Positions 24,726-33,646 of a stretch of 47,832 nucleotides of DNA are shown here, piece after piece (positions within the stretch are counted from its first letter, which is position 1; the number at the start of each line of letters is the position of its first letter). This DNA is from Flammeovirgaceae bacterium UBA2786 (lineage in GTDB: Bacteria > Bacteroidota > Bacteroidia > Cytophagales > Cyclobacteriaceae). Made by a program: the position numbers and the translations under genes. The notes under the pieces were generated by a model. The model saw only the letters and a program-made list of their open reading frames with translations, searched no databases and had not been told where the DNA came from. The stretch covers positions 1 through 47,832 of the forward strand of contig DEIA01000045.1 in NCBI GenBank assembly GCA_002352225.1, read 5' to 3'.

Positions 24726-26620
24726 TTTTTAAAGGTATCTATTTTTGTGTTTAGCTTCTCTCCTCCTCCTATTTCCACCACCGATGAACCATATACTTTT
24801 ATGGTTGCCTTCACAAAATCCTCGTCATTGGCTTTGTAAATATTATCGACATACTTCTGCGGGTTTCGATCAATATAAGGGAACCAGGTGCTGTGAATCT
24901 GCACCATAATTTTATGGCCTTTCTTAAAGGTATGCAGAATATCCTGCAGAGTTACATTCACATCGGTAACTTCGCCCGGCTTAAAAGGTTCAGGTTTTTC
25001 AAAACTATTGCGCCACCTGCCGCGAAACACTTCATGTCTCACCAATTGCTGATACCCGCCCATTACAATATTACCGGGGTTATGCTTATAGGTAGGATGA
25101 TTGTTTGGATACACATCAATCAGTTTCACAATAAAGTCGGCATCTGTACCAGAGATTGCTACTTTTAGTTTTGCTATAATTTCGCCAGCAAGGGTAATAT
25201 CATCTGCCAGTACTTCCGTTTCAAATGTAATTACATCGGGTCTTGAAGCAGCATGCCGCTGATCGTCTGTCATAAATCTGCGGGGTGTAAAAGTAAGTCC
25301 TTCTGTTTGCGAAACATAAGGCACGGGCTTTCCGGGGTCGCTCACATATTCAAAAGCGGCATCAGGTTTCAGGGGCTGGTTAACCGAAAGTTTACCATTT
25401 TCACCAAAGTAGAGTTTAATGGATGGAATATCTTTTGGTGGCCACTCCGCAAATTGCTTCCACGTTTTAAGCCCGCAATCAAACATATACGCTTCGGGTA
25501 ATGCAGGTTTTACATTTTCTTTCAGTAATGAATTGAAAAACTTCCTTTCTATTTCACGTTGATAAAACGTTGAAATACTATCGCCAAAATAAATATGGTT
25601 TACTGCCTGAAACCCATTTTCGCGAGCCCAATCGCCATGGCTCCAGGGGCCCATTACAATAGTGTTTTGTGTAGCCGGGCTACTGGCCTCAATACTCTTA
25701 TATATATTGAGTGGGCCGTATAAATCTTCTGCATCATACCAGCCACCAACGGTCATTACAGCATGTTTTACATTTTTTAAGTGAGGCAGCAGGTTACGCT
25801 TTTGCCAGAACTCATCGTAGTTGGGGTGATCAATAATTTGTTGCCAGAAGAAATTATCGTGATGGTATTTTTCGGTAATGTTTTTTAATGGCCCCAGGTT
25901 AAGGTTAAACTCATATCCATCTTTAGGAGCATCTTTATAAAACCGCATAACCTTGTCCATAAACCAATCTTGTTTGGTCTGGCTATCTTTCTGATACCCA
26001 AACACGCCAAACGCTGCGGTATAACTTTGCAGGTATACGCCATTGTGGTGAAAATCATCAAACCAGAAATCGGAAATAGGTGCTTGAGGCGAGGAAGCCT
26101 TGAGAGCCGGATGGGCATCGGGTATTGCCGCAGCCGTATAAAAACCCGGGTACGAAATTCCATACATTCCCACACGGCCATTATTGTTTTTCAGATTCTT
26201 TACCAACCAGTCTATTGTATCCCAGGTATCGGAGCTTTCGTCAATATCTTTTTTGTTTTTGCGGTCGTTGCCGGGAATGTTAGGGCGCATATTATCAAAG
26301 GTACCTTCGCTCATGTAGCGGCCCCGCACATCCTGAAATACTAAGATGTACTTATCTTGAATAAGGAAGCGAGACGGATAGCCACCGGTTTTATAATTGC
26401 CGTAACCAGAAGCATTGTAACAAGTGCGGTTGAGCAGAACAGGATGCTTCTGGGTTTGGTCTTTGGGCGTGTAAACTACAGCAAAAAGTTTTACCCCATC
26501 ACGCATAGGAATCTGCACTTCAGATAAATCGTAGTGCGTGCGCAGGTACACAGAATCGGCATTTTGAGCGAAGGCTCCGGAACAAACCAACACCAGCAAG
26601 GCAAAAATCAGTTTCTTCAT
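24722..26620 (-). CDS. Secreted CocE/NonD-type hydrolase (S15/X-Pro peptidase family)
   Basis: A 632-residue protein with a signal peptide (1-19, GAFAQ). The alpha/beta-hydrolase nucleophile is S156 in GMYGISYPGF; the acid is probably the aspartate of GGWYDAEDLYG near 290 and the histidine that of GPWSHGDWA near 330. A C-terminal jelly-roll domain (about 390-630) follows, as in cocaine esterase, alpha-amino acid ester hydrolase and glutaryl-7-ACA acylase. The natural substrate is likely a small peptide, ester or acylated amino acid. It opens a three-gene secreted operon. A promoter is expected in the 122-base divergent gap, but only a weak match (TGCCTTTG) is seen. Confidence 0.9.
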   Translation of the reverse strand: MKKLIFALLVLVCSGAFAQNADSVYLRTHYDLSEVQIPMRDGVKLFAVVYTPKDQTQKHPVLLNRTCYNASGYGNYKTGGYPSRFLIQDKYILVFQDVRGRYMSEGTFDNMRPNIPGNDRKNKKDIDESSDTWDTIDWLVKNLKNNNGRVGMYGISYPGFYTAAAIPDAHPALKASSPQAPISDFWFDDFHHNGVYLQSYTAAFGVFGYQKDSQTKQDWFMDKVMRFYKDAPKDGYEFNLNLGPLKNITEKYHHDNFFWQQIIDHPNYDEFWQKRNLLPHLKNVKHAVMTVGGWYDAEDLYGPLNIYKSIEASSPATQNTIVMGPWSHGDWARENGFQAVNHIYFGDSISTFYQREIERKFFNSLLKENVKPALPEAYMFDCGLKTWKQFAEWPPKDIPSIKLYFGENGKLSVNQPLKPDAAFEYVSDPGKPVPYVSQTEGLTFTPRRFMTDDQRHAASRPDVITFETEVLADDITLAGEIIAKLKVAISGTDADFIVKLIDVYPNNHPTYKHNPGNIVMGGYQQLVRHEVFRGRWRNSFEKPEPFKPGEVTDVNVTLQDILHTFKKGHKIMVQIHSTWFPYIDRNPQKYVDNIYKANDEDFVKATIKVYGSSVVEIGGGEKLNTKIDTFKK

Positions 26621-26742
26621 AGCGGTTGTATTATAAACCCTGAAAAATACTCATAAGCAAAGGCAACTACAATGTTTTTTTGGTAACCCACACTGCATCA
26701 TTTTGCTTTTTGATATACTCTGTGCAACTTCTGTATTTATTC

Positions 26743-28056
26743 ATGGAAACTCTGCGCAAATACCCTCTTTCAGTAGCCATAATGTTAGTAATCGCCAATA
26801 TGATTGGCACGGGTGTATTCACCTCGCTTGGCTACCAGGTTGGTCCATTACCTTCTGGTTTTGTAATTCTGTTACTGTGGCTGGTGGGTGGAGTTGTGGC
26901 GCTATCGGGTGCGTTTACCTATGCCGAAATTGCCACTACATTAAAACGCTCGGGTGGCGAGTATTTATACCTTAGTCAGATTTTTCATCCAGCACTTGGT
27001 TTTTTAGGTGGGTGGATGAGTGCGGTGGTAGGGTTTGCCGGTGCTATCTCGGCCGTGGCTATTGCCATTGGGGCTTATGCCACCGAAGCATTAGGAGTAT
27101 CCACCCAGCTAATTGCGGTTAGTGCTATTGTATTAGTATCCGGTATTCATTGGTTTGGTGTTAAAACCGGAGGTGTTGCCCAAACCATTTTAACTTCTAT
27201 TAAATTAGGGTTAATAATTTTTTTTTGCATAGCTCCATTTTTTGTATCCGGTACCAGACTATCGCACACAAATTTTTTACCACAATCTGGCGATTGGAAT
27301 CTTATTCTCAGTCCGGGTTTTGCTGTATCGCTCGTGTTTGTGGTTTATGCTTACACCGGCTGGAATGCCTCGGCTTACATTGCCGGCAACCTCGAAAACC
27401 CAAAGCGCAATCTTCCCCTTTCCTTGATTATCGGTACTTTAATTGTGGTTGTAATTTATCTGTTGCTTAACGCCATGTTTATGTACTCCGCAACGTTTAC
27501 CGAATTAGATGGCCAAAACGATATTGGCAATGTGGTTGCCTACAAACTGTTTGGCAAAAAAGCCGGAATTGTGTTTTCAGGAATCTTTAGTGTAGCACTC
27601 CTGTCCACACTAAGTGCCATGACTATTGCGGGGCCACGCGTAACAGAAGCCATGGGAAATGATTATGGTTTATTGAAATCTTTTTCTAAAAAAAATAAAT
27701 ACGACATGCCCTATCTTGCTATTCTGGTGCAGGGGGCATGGTCCATTTTTCTTGTGTTGGTAAGTTCGTTCAAAGAAATTATTCAATACATATCCGTAAG
27801 TCTTTCCATTTTTTCGATGCTTACCGTAATCGGAATTTTCTGGTTACGTAAGCAACACCCGAAAGCCGATGCCTACAAAGTTCCGTTTTATCCAATAACC
27901 CCGCTTATTTTTATTGGCTGTACACTCTGGATGATTTATTATGTAGCAGCCGATGATCCTAAAATTTTGATTTATTCTCTGGCCACCTTAATACCGGGTT
28001 TCATTTTATATTTACTGGCAACCCGTTATACCCATAAACACTCTTCCCTGTTATGA
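26743..28056 (+). CDS. APC-superfamily amino acid permease
   Basis: A 437-residue transporter with about twelve membrane helices. The start is the ATG of METLRKYPLS; an upstream TTG would add a hydrophobic tail not typical of the family. Helix 1 carries the APC signature NMIGTGVFTSLG, with the unwound GTG-type segment that contacts the substrate amine and carboxylate, and the later block SGAFTYAEIATTLKRSGGEYLYL is typical of the family. Substrate specificity cannot be assigned. Its stop overlaps the start of the next lipoprotein gene (ATGA), so the two are probably made together. Confidence 0.92.
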   Translation: METLRKYPLSVAIMLVIANMIGTGVFTSLGYQVGPLPSGFVILLLWLVGGVVALSGAFTYAEIATTLKRSGGEYLYLSQIFHPALGFLGGWMSAVVGFAGAISAVAIAIGAYATEALGVSTQLIAVSAIVLVSGIHWFGVKTGGVAQTILTSIKLGLIIFFCIAPFFVSGTRLSHTNFLPQSGDWNLILSPGFAVSLVFVVYAYTGWNASAYIAGNLENPKRNLPLSLIIGTLIVVVIYLLLNAMFMYSATFTELDGQNDIGNVVAYKLFGKKAGIVFSGIFSVALLSTLSAMTIAGPRVTEAMGNDYGLLKSFSKKNKYDMPYLAILVQGAWSIFLVLVSSFKEIIQYISVSLSIFSMLTVIGIFWLRKQHPKADAYKVPFYPITPLIFIGCTLWMIYYVAADDPKILIYSLATLIPGFILYLLATRYTHKHSSLL

Positions 28057-29258
28057 AACTATGCTTTGTCTGCCTGGCGGCAGCATTCCTTCTAACCTCT
28101 TGTACTTCTTCAACCGAAAAAACTGAAACTATTCTGGATTCAACCGCGCAGGATTCTGTAGTGATTCCGCTCCTGCCTGAGGTTCCGCCTCCCGTAGCTA
28201 TTTATAAAGACACCTTGTTAGATAACCTGGCACGCTTTGTAGCAGGATTACCACAACTTGATTCCAACTCTTTTTATGTTTTGCAAAGCGACCCTTACTG
28301 GCAGGAATACAAAACAGCTATGGATAATAACTGGCAAAAAATGTATGATACCCGCCTAAGTAAAATAACAGGCTGGCGCGATAGTACATTAACGCAACAT
28401 AACGACTCCCTTACTCTTTTTTATCCTTTCTCGGGCCCGGATTTTTTACATGCCAACTACCTCTATCCCAATGCCTCTACCTATGTGCTGGCTGCACTGG
28501 AACCTGTTGCGGCTGTACCTCAGTTAGACACATTGCCTCTTGCCGATCGCGATAAATTCTTAGATACACTTGGTGCCTCCCTGCGCGACATCTTTCAGAA
28601 AAGTTATTTTATAACCAAACACATGAAAAAAGATCTGAAGCGGGTAAACGGTGTGTTACCGCCTCTTTATTTCTTTATTCAACGTTCGGGCCATGAGTTT
28701 ATATCACAAACCTTTATTGCAATCGACAGTTTGGGCAACGAAACTGAGGTTGATTACAAAAAAATACATTGGCATAACACACCAGGTGTTAAACTGGTAA
28801 TCCGCAATCTTACCACGCAGCAAATCCAAACATTGTATTATTTCGCGATAAGCATTTCAAATGGTGGCTTAGCCGAACGCCCCGGGTTTGTAACCTTTGT
28901 AACAAACCATGCTCCGTTTAATACATTTGTAAAATCGGCCAGTTACCTGATGCACAACACTCCCTTCACCGGTATTAAAGAGTTAATTCTTACCCACACC
29001 GAAAATCTTTTTCAGGACGATACCGGCATACCATACAAAGACTTCAAAAAGAACCCGGCTTTTAACGTTCAGTTTTATGGCGAATATGTAAAACCCGTTA
29101 AAGATTTTGGCGATGCCCGCTACCAATCCGATCTGGACTCTGCTTTCAAAGTTTCCACTACGCGCCAAAAACTTCCGTTTTCATTAGGCTACCACTGGGG
29201 CTCGGCCAAGCAACATTACATTTTGGTACAAAAGGGTAAGGCAAATGAAACAATGTAG
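28053..29258 (+). CDS. Lipoprotein of unknown function coupled to the APC permease
   Basis: A 401-residue lipoprotein (lipobox LLTSC, C17) with a short Thr/Ser/Pro-rich linker after the cysteine. The body has aromatic-rich segments such as LTLFYPFSGPDFLHANYLYP (about 121-140) and a C-terminal half with LGYHWGSAKQHYILVQKG. No catalytic motif was recognised and I cannot name the family. The four-base overlap with the permease gene suggests joint production, perhaps an envelope partner, but that is inference from context. Confidence 0.75.
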   Translation: MKLCFVCLAAAFLLTSCTSSTEKTETILDSTAQDSVVIPLLPEVPPPVAIYKDTLLDNLARFVAGLPQLDSNSFYVLQSDPYWQEYKTAMDNNWQKMYDTRLSKITGWRDSTLTQHNDSLTLFYPFSGPDFLHANYLYPNASTYVLAALEPVAAVPQLDTLPLADRDKFLDTLGASLRDIFQKSYFITKHMKKDLKRVNGVLPPLYFFIQRSGHEFISQTFIAIDSLGNETEVDYKKIHWHNTPGVKLVIRNLTTQQIQTLYYFAISISNGGLAERPGFVTFVTNHAPFNTFVKSASYLMHNTPFTGIKELILTHTENLFQDDTGIPYKDFKKNPAFNVQFYGEYVKPVKDFGDARYQSDLDSAFKVSTTRQKLPFSLGYHWGSAKQHYILVQKGKANETM

Positions 29259-29337
29259 ACATACTTAACCACCCGTAAAATAACATATCGTTTCATTCAA
29301 AATTTTTTCCTTCTTTAGAGGAATAAAATACCGCTAC

Positions 29338-31419
29338 ATGAAAACACTTATCGGTCTTATGCTGGTTCTTGCAGCCCCGGCCTTCGGCCAAACCTATTAC
29401 GGTTTTACCGGAAATAGTTCTGCTACCCAAACTAAAGCCGAAGAAATTTTTCTTCAGCAACAACAAAGCGAACGCTACAAAAATCATTTAAAAGAACTAA
29501 CCAAAGAGCCACACATTGCTGGCACCAAAGCCAACGAAAGAGTGCGCGATTATATGGCCGATGTAATGCGCAAAGCTGGCTTGCAGGTAGAAATTTTTCC
29601 ATACGATATTTACCTTCCTGTTATGCCAGGCTCCGCTTATGCCGAAGTAGTGGAACCTATTCGTATTCCGCTAAACAGCAAGGAGTACATCCATAAAGAA
29701 GATCCGTTTTCAGCAAATCCTAATTTACCCATTGGCTTTAATGCCTATACCGGTTCGGGCGATGTAACAGCCGAAGTAGTATATGCCAACTATGGCCGTA
29801 GAGAAGATTTCGAAAAACTTGCCGCAATGGGCATTTCGGTAAAAGGCAAAATTGTTATTGCCCGCTATGGCGGAAACTTTCGCGGATACAAAGCCAAGTA
29901 TGCCGAACAATATGGCGCTGCAGGGTTAATCATTTTCACCGATCCGGGCGATAGCGGCTATGCAAAAGGAATCGTTTATCCTAACGGGCCTTATTATGAT
30001 GAGAGTGGAATTCAGCGAGGATCGCTGTTAACTATCGACTGGACGGGCGATCCGCTTACTCCGTTTGAACCAGCCTTGCCTGTTGATGGTAAAAAGAAAA
30101 TCGTTCGCAAAAAACCCGAAGAAGTAAAAGGCTTGCACACCATTCCGGTAATGCCACTGCCTTATGGATCGGCCAAAGAAATTATTGGTCGTATGACTGG
30201 TAAGCCTGTGCCTGCAGGCTGGCAAGGCGGGTTGCCTTATACTTACCGTCTTGAAGGAGGCCCCGAATTGAAAGTGCGTGTTAATGTGCAGCAGAAGATG
30301 GAGATTCAACGGGTATATAATGTGGTAGGAACATTGGTTGGAAGCGAATCGCCTGATCAATGGATTGTAGCCGGAGCTCACTATGATGCGTGGGGCTTTG
30401 GTGCTACCGATCCAAACTGTGGCACAGCTATGCTGCTTACGCTGAGCGAATCGCTGGGTAAACTTGCCCAGGCTGGTCATAAACCAAAACGCACCATTAA
30501 AATTGCACATTGGGATGCGGAGGAACAAGGGGTTATTGGTTCAACCGAATGGGTAGAACAATTCCGCGATGAACTAACCGCAAAAGGTGTTGCCTACTTC
30601 AATGCCGATGGCGCAGTTAGTGGACGTAACTTTGGCGGAGCTTCCAGCCCTTCGCTAAAAGGATTGGTAATTGATGTTACCAAAGCTGTGCCTTATCCCG
30701 ATTCAGCAAAAAGTGTGTATGATCATTGGCGCAGAAACCGGCCGGAAGCACCAATCGGAAATTTAGGAGGTGGTTCAGATCACATTGCTTTTTACTCACA
30801 CGTAGGCATTCCATCGTGGAGTGGTGGCACAGGTGGCCCTACAATCTATCATAGCAATCACGATAGTTTTTCGTTTTACGAACGCTTTGGCGACCCAACA
30901 TTTACTATGGGGCCGTTGGTAGAACGGGTGTTTGGCATTGCTGCTTTACGCCTGGCCAATGCCGATATCATTCCATACAATGTTAGTCGCTATGGCACAG
31001 ACCTGCGCACACATTTTGAATCTCTTCAGAAATCCATTTCGGCATATGATAAATCGGAAAACAAATTTTCATTTGATGCCTTATTGAAAGCCTCAGACGA
31101 TCTGAAAAAAACCGGTGAAGCGTGTGAGGCCGCATTGAAGAATGCGAAAGATTCAAACAAAAAAGCAATTAACACCGAGTTGCTTTCGCTGGAGCGCCAG
31201 TGGATTGATCAGGAAGGCATGCCTTTTGGCAACTGGTATAAATCATTGTATGCCTCGCCCGATCCCTATAGCGGGTATGCTTCGGCAATTCTTCCGGGCT
31301 TTCAGTACGAGGTGGCAAATAAATCGACTGCTAACTTAAAAACCTGGGAGCAAAAATATCTGACTACCATTGCACGTTTAAAAACAAAGATGGAAACCAT
31401 AACCAAGCTTGCTCAATAA
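29338..31419 (+). CDS. Secreted M28 carboxypeptidase, glutamate carboxypeptidase II-like
   Basis: A 693-residue protein with a signal peptide (1-18, PAFGQ). It has a PA domain (about 130-290, with GKIVIARYGGNFRGYKA), the M28 zinc domain and a C-terminal TFR-type dimerisation region. Counting against human GCPII, the metal ligands are H348, D358, E396, D424 and H505, with E395 as general base; the H-to-D gap of 10 and the D-to-E gap of 37 agree exactly. It should trim acidic or other C-terminal residues from peptides outside the cytoplasm. The next gene starts three bases after it. Confidence 0.92.
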   Translation: MKTLIGLMLVLAAPAFGQTYYGFTGNSSATQTKAEEIFLQQQQSERYKNHLKELTKEPHIAGTKANERVRDYMADVMRKAGLQVEIFPYDIYLPVMPGSAYAEVVEPIRIPLNSKEYIHKEDPFSANPNLPIGFNAYTGSGDVTAEVVYANYGRREDFEKLAAMGISVKGKIVIARYGGNFRGYKAKYAEQYGAAGLIIFTDPGDSGYAKGIVYPNGPYYDESGIQRGSLLTIDWTGDPLTPFEPALPVDGKKKIVRKKPEEVKGLHTIPVMPLPYGSAKEIIGRMTGKPVPAGWQGGLPYTYRLEGGPELKVRVNVQQKMEIQRVYNVVGTLVGSESPDQWIVAGAHYDAWGFGATDPNCGTAMLLTLSESLGKLAQAGHKPKRTIKIAHWDAEEQGVIGSTEWVEQFRDELTAKGVAYFNADGAVSGRNFGGASSPSLKGLVIDVTKAVPYPDSAKSVYDHWRRNRPEAPIGNLGGGSDHIAFYSHVGIPSWSGGTGGPTIYHSNHDSFSFYERFGDPTFTMGPLVERVFGIAALRLANADIIPYNVSRYGTDLRTHFESLQKSISAYDKSENKFSFDALLKASDDLKKTGEACEAALKNAKDSNKKAINTELLSLERQWIDQEGMPFGNWYKSLYASPDPYSGYASAILPGFQYEVANKSTANLKTWEQKYLTTIARLKTKMETITKLAQ

Positions 31420-31422
31420 CAC

Positions 31423-32403
31423 ATGTCAAAAAAAGTACTTGTCACCCGCATCATACCAAATATTGCCGAAGACCTGCTAAAGCAAGCAGGCTTAGCCGTA
31501 ACGGTGTGGCCGGGCGATAAGTCCATGACAAAAGAAGAACTGGTGCAGCACGCTCAGAAAGTAAATGCATTACTGTCGTTAAGTTCAAATAAACTCGACC
31601 GTCCATTCTTTGAAACTTGTAAACACTTAGATATTGTATCGCAGTTTGCAGTTGGGTTTGATAACATTGATGTTGGCGCTGCCACTGATTTTAAAATTCC
31701 GGTTTGCAACACACCCGATGTATTAAGCGCTGCCACAGCCGATGTAGCTTTTGGTTTACTGATTGCCGTTTCGCGTAAAATGTTTTACAACCACAAACTG
31801 ATTTTGCAAGGCGAATGGAAACAATTTGAACCCCTAAAGAATCTTGGTTTTGAACTTACCGGAAAAACGTTGGGCATTTTTGGATTGGGGCGCATCGGTA
31901 GCATAATGGCACAACGCTGCAAAGGAGCGTATGGAATGAACGTGATTTACCATAATCGCAGCCGAAATGCATATGCTGAAAAAGAAACCGGTGCGCAGTA
32001 TGTTGATTTTGATACGCTGCTGCGCGAAAGCGATATACTTTCTGTTCACAGTGCGCTTACACCGCAAACAAAAGGTTTGTTTGACAAACATGTTTTCTCC
32101 AAAATGAAAAAGACATCGGTGTTTATTAATACGGCCCGCGGGGGTATTCACAACGAAACCGATCTGATTGAAGCCTTGCAAAATCAAACTATCTGGGGTG
32201 CCGGTTTAGATGTAACCAATCCGGAGCCGATGTTGGCGAACAACCCTTTATTAGATATGCCTAATGTGGCCGTACTACCGCATATCGGTTCTGCAACCTT
32301 AGAAGCTCGTACCGGCATGGCTCGCTTAGCAGCCGAAAACATTATATCGTTCTATCAAAATGGTAAACCCATTACAATTGTTAATCCGGACGTGTTATCT
32401 TAA
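31423..32403 (+). CDS. D-2-hydroxyacid dehydrogenase, glyoxylate/hydroxypyruvate reductase type
   Basis: A 326-residue NAD(P)H enzyme. The Rossmann motif is GIFGLGRIGSIMAQR (about 149-163); the catalytic arginine is in NTARGGI near 240, the glutamate in VTNPEP, and the histidine in LPHIGSAT near 287. FAVGFDNIDV (about 77-86) is the substrate-loop signature of GyaR/GRHPR-type enzymes that reduce glyoxylate or hydroxypyruvate. It is cytoplasmic and probably co-transcribed with the M28 gene only three bases upstream, though no metabolic link is obvious. Confidence 0.92.
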   Translation: MSKKVLVTRIIPNIAEDLLKQAGLAVTVWPGDKSMTKEELVQHAQKVNALLSLSSNKLDRPFFETCKHLDIVSQFAVGFDNIDVGAATDFKIPVCNTPDVLSAATADVAFGLLIAVSRKMFYNHKLILQGEWKQFEPLKNLGFELTGKTLGIFGLGRIGSIMAQRCKGAYGMNVIYHNRSRNAYAEKETGAQYVDFDTLLRESDILSVHSALTPQTKGLFDKHVFSKMKKTSVFINTARGGIHNETDLIEALQNQTIWGAGLDVTNPEPMLANNPLLDMPNVAVLPHIGSATLEARTGMARLAAENIISFYQNGKPITIVNPDVLS

Positions 32404-32413
32404 AAGTTAGAGT

Positions 32414-32437
32414 CTGTCAGGTTCGAAGACCTGGCAG
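32414..32437. repeat. Hairpin with CAGGT/ACCTG arms after the dehydrogenase gene
   Basis: CTGTCAGGT (32414-32422) and ACCTGGCAG (32429-32437) pair with one G-T over a six-base loop, 11 bases after the stop codon. There is no T tail, so termination is doubtful. Related CAGGT...ACCTG hairpins recur in Bacteroidota intergenic DNA from memory, and a similar stem (AAAGTCAGGT) occurs at 33253. A small ACCCCTTCGGGGT hairpin with TTTT follows at 32493-32509. Confidence 0.4.
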
Positions 32438-32542
32438 CAATGAGAACAGAGGATTTTAAAAACCTATTTCATCTGGATTCGGTTAAGATGTCACCCCTTC
32501 GGGGTTTTCGATAGCTATTGAATAGCCCTCTACAATCATGTC

Positions 32543-32600
32543 CTCGCCCTTGTTGGTGTTGCGCGTGAGCAAAGGTGCGATACTTACACCAACAAACAAG
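32543..32600 (+). repeat. Left REP-like palindrome of the transposase unit
   Basis: TTGTTGGTGT (32550-32559) pairs with ACACCAACAA (32586-32595), enclosing a GC-richer centre. A copy in opposite orientation lies on the other side of the transposase relic: GCCCTTGTTGGTGTTG (32546-32561) is perfectly inverted at 33232-33247. Inner (AGCAAAGG versus AGCAAGGG) and outer (CAAACAAG versus CAAGCAAG) blocks also match. Confidence 0.7.
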
Positions 32601-32653
32601 ATAAACGTTTGATAACAGACTGTTTTATTAATTTTATGCTAATGAAGCAGAAG

Positions 32654-33173
32654 ATGATTTACTCAAAAGAAAGAACATGCCGAATTTTTAACTGTAACAT
32701 GTTTGGAGTGGAAGCACATCTTGTCAGATGACAGATTCAAAGACATTATCACCGAAAGTCTCACTTATCTGACTAAGTTCAAACGAATTTATGTGTATGG
32801 TTTTGTTATCATGTCCAACCATTTCCATTTGATATGGCAAATGATAGGCGGCCACCAACGTAGCAATGTGCAGCGTGATTTCTTAAAATACACAAGTCAG
32901 CAGATTTTGAAGGCCATGCAAAAACTACAACCGGAAATATTGAAAGACCTGGTGGTAGATGCAAAAGACCGCAAGTATCAGGTATGGGAGAGAAATTCGC
33001 TGGGTATTTCGTTATGGTCACCTGAAGTATTTAGACAAAAGTTAAATTACATCTATAACAATCCCGTAATGGCGGGGCTTTGCCAATTTCCGGAAGATTA
33101 CAAATATTCCAGCGCACAGTTCTATGAAAAGAATGTAAACGATTGGGTATTTCTAACACACCATGAAGGATGA
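32654..33173 (+). pseudogene. REP-associated tyrosine transposase (RAYT-like), apparent 5' frameshift
   Basis: The intact frame encodes 156 residues from a TTG at 32703. It carries the HUH motif in FVIMSNHFHLIWQ (H40 and H42 by that numbering) and family blocks VQRDFLKYTSQQI, AKDRKYQVWERN and LNYIYNNPVMAGLCQFPEDY. Upstream bases in the same frame still encode family-like residues HAEFLTVTCLEWKH, but an in-frame TGA at 32655 blocks extension. The natural start is probably the ATG at 32654 (MIYSKE...), one base out of frame; removing one A near 32669-32674 would join them. RAYTs nick REP hairpins, and two such hairpins flank this gene. It is inactive if the extra base is real; Y63 is a candidate nucleophile only. 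Confidence 0.75.
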
Positions 33174-33193
33174 AAGTATTGATGAAGAAGTGT

Positions 33194-33252
33194 CTTGCTT
33201 GTTGGTGAGGCCTGCCCTCGCCTCCCTTGCTCAACACCAACAAGGGCAAGAG
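33194..33252 (-). repeat. Right REP-like palindrome, inverted copy
   Basis: TTGTTGGTG (33199-33207) pairs with CACCAACAA (33235-33243). The element is the reverse complement of the one at 32543-32600, so the transposase relic is bracketed by an inverted pair, the usual arrangement of a RAYT with its REP sequences. Confidence 0.7.
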
Positions 33253-33282
33253 AAAGTCAGGTTTTACTACCTGACTTTTTTT
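33253..33282 (+). terminator. Rho-independent terminator after the transposase unit
   Basis: AAAGTCAGGT (33253-33262) and ACCTGACTTT (33269-33278) form a perfect ten-base stem with a six-base loop, running into seven T residues. It directly abuts the right REP hairpin. Confidence 0.8.
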
Positions 33283-33439
33283 ATGAACAAAAATTTAGAG
33301 TATCGCTTCTTAAAATCTTTACGACCTGTTACATTTCAAGTTGCTTGAGACATAAAAAATCAAAAACTCACTGACTTTGCTTACTCAATACCTTGTGAAT
33401 TATTCAAAAAACAATTTCTCACCATTAAAAATTACTGTT

Positions 33440-33595
33440 ATGGAAAACAATGAAGACAAGACCAGAAAAGGAGAACGGGAAGAAAACGCAAATCAGGTTC
33501 CCCCGGATCAAAAGCCAAAGCCTGTACGATCAGCCATGCAAATGCGGGTGTTTCAAAAAATGGGAATGGTTATTAAGGTTAGCAAAGACAGCTAG
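33440..33595 (+). CDS. Small charged hypothetical protein
   Basis: A 51-residue ORF from the ATG of MENNEDKTRK. It is rich in Glu, Asn, Lys and Pro at the front and ends with MRVFQKMGMVIKVSKDS. There is no signal or membrane segment. It lies between the transposase unit and the Fic gene, 114 bases before the Fic start. I recognise no family, and it may not be expressed. Confidence 0.3.
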   Translation: MENNEDKTRKGEREENANQVPPDQKPKPVRSAMQMRVFQKMGMVIKVSKDS

Positions 33596-33646
33596 ATTTT
33601 GATGCTTCAATTTATGAGTAGCCAAATCAGCCTGAAATCCGCCTTT

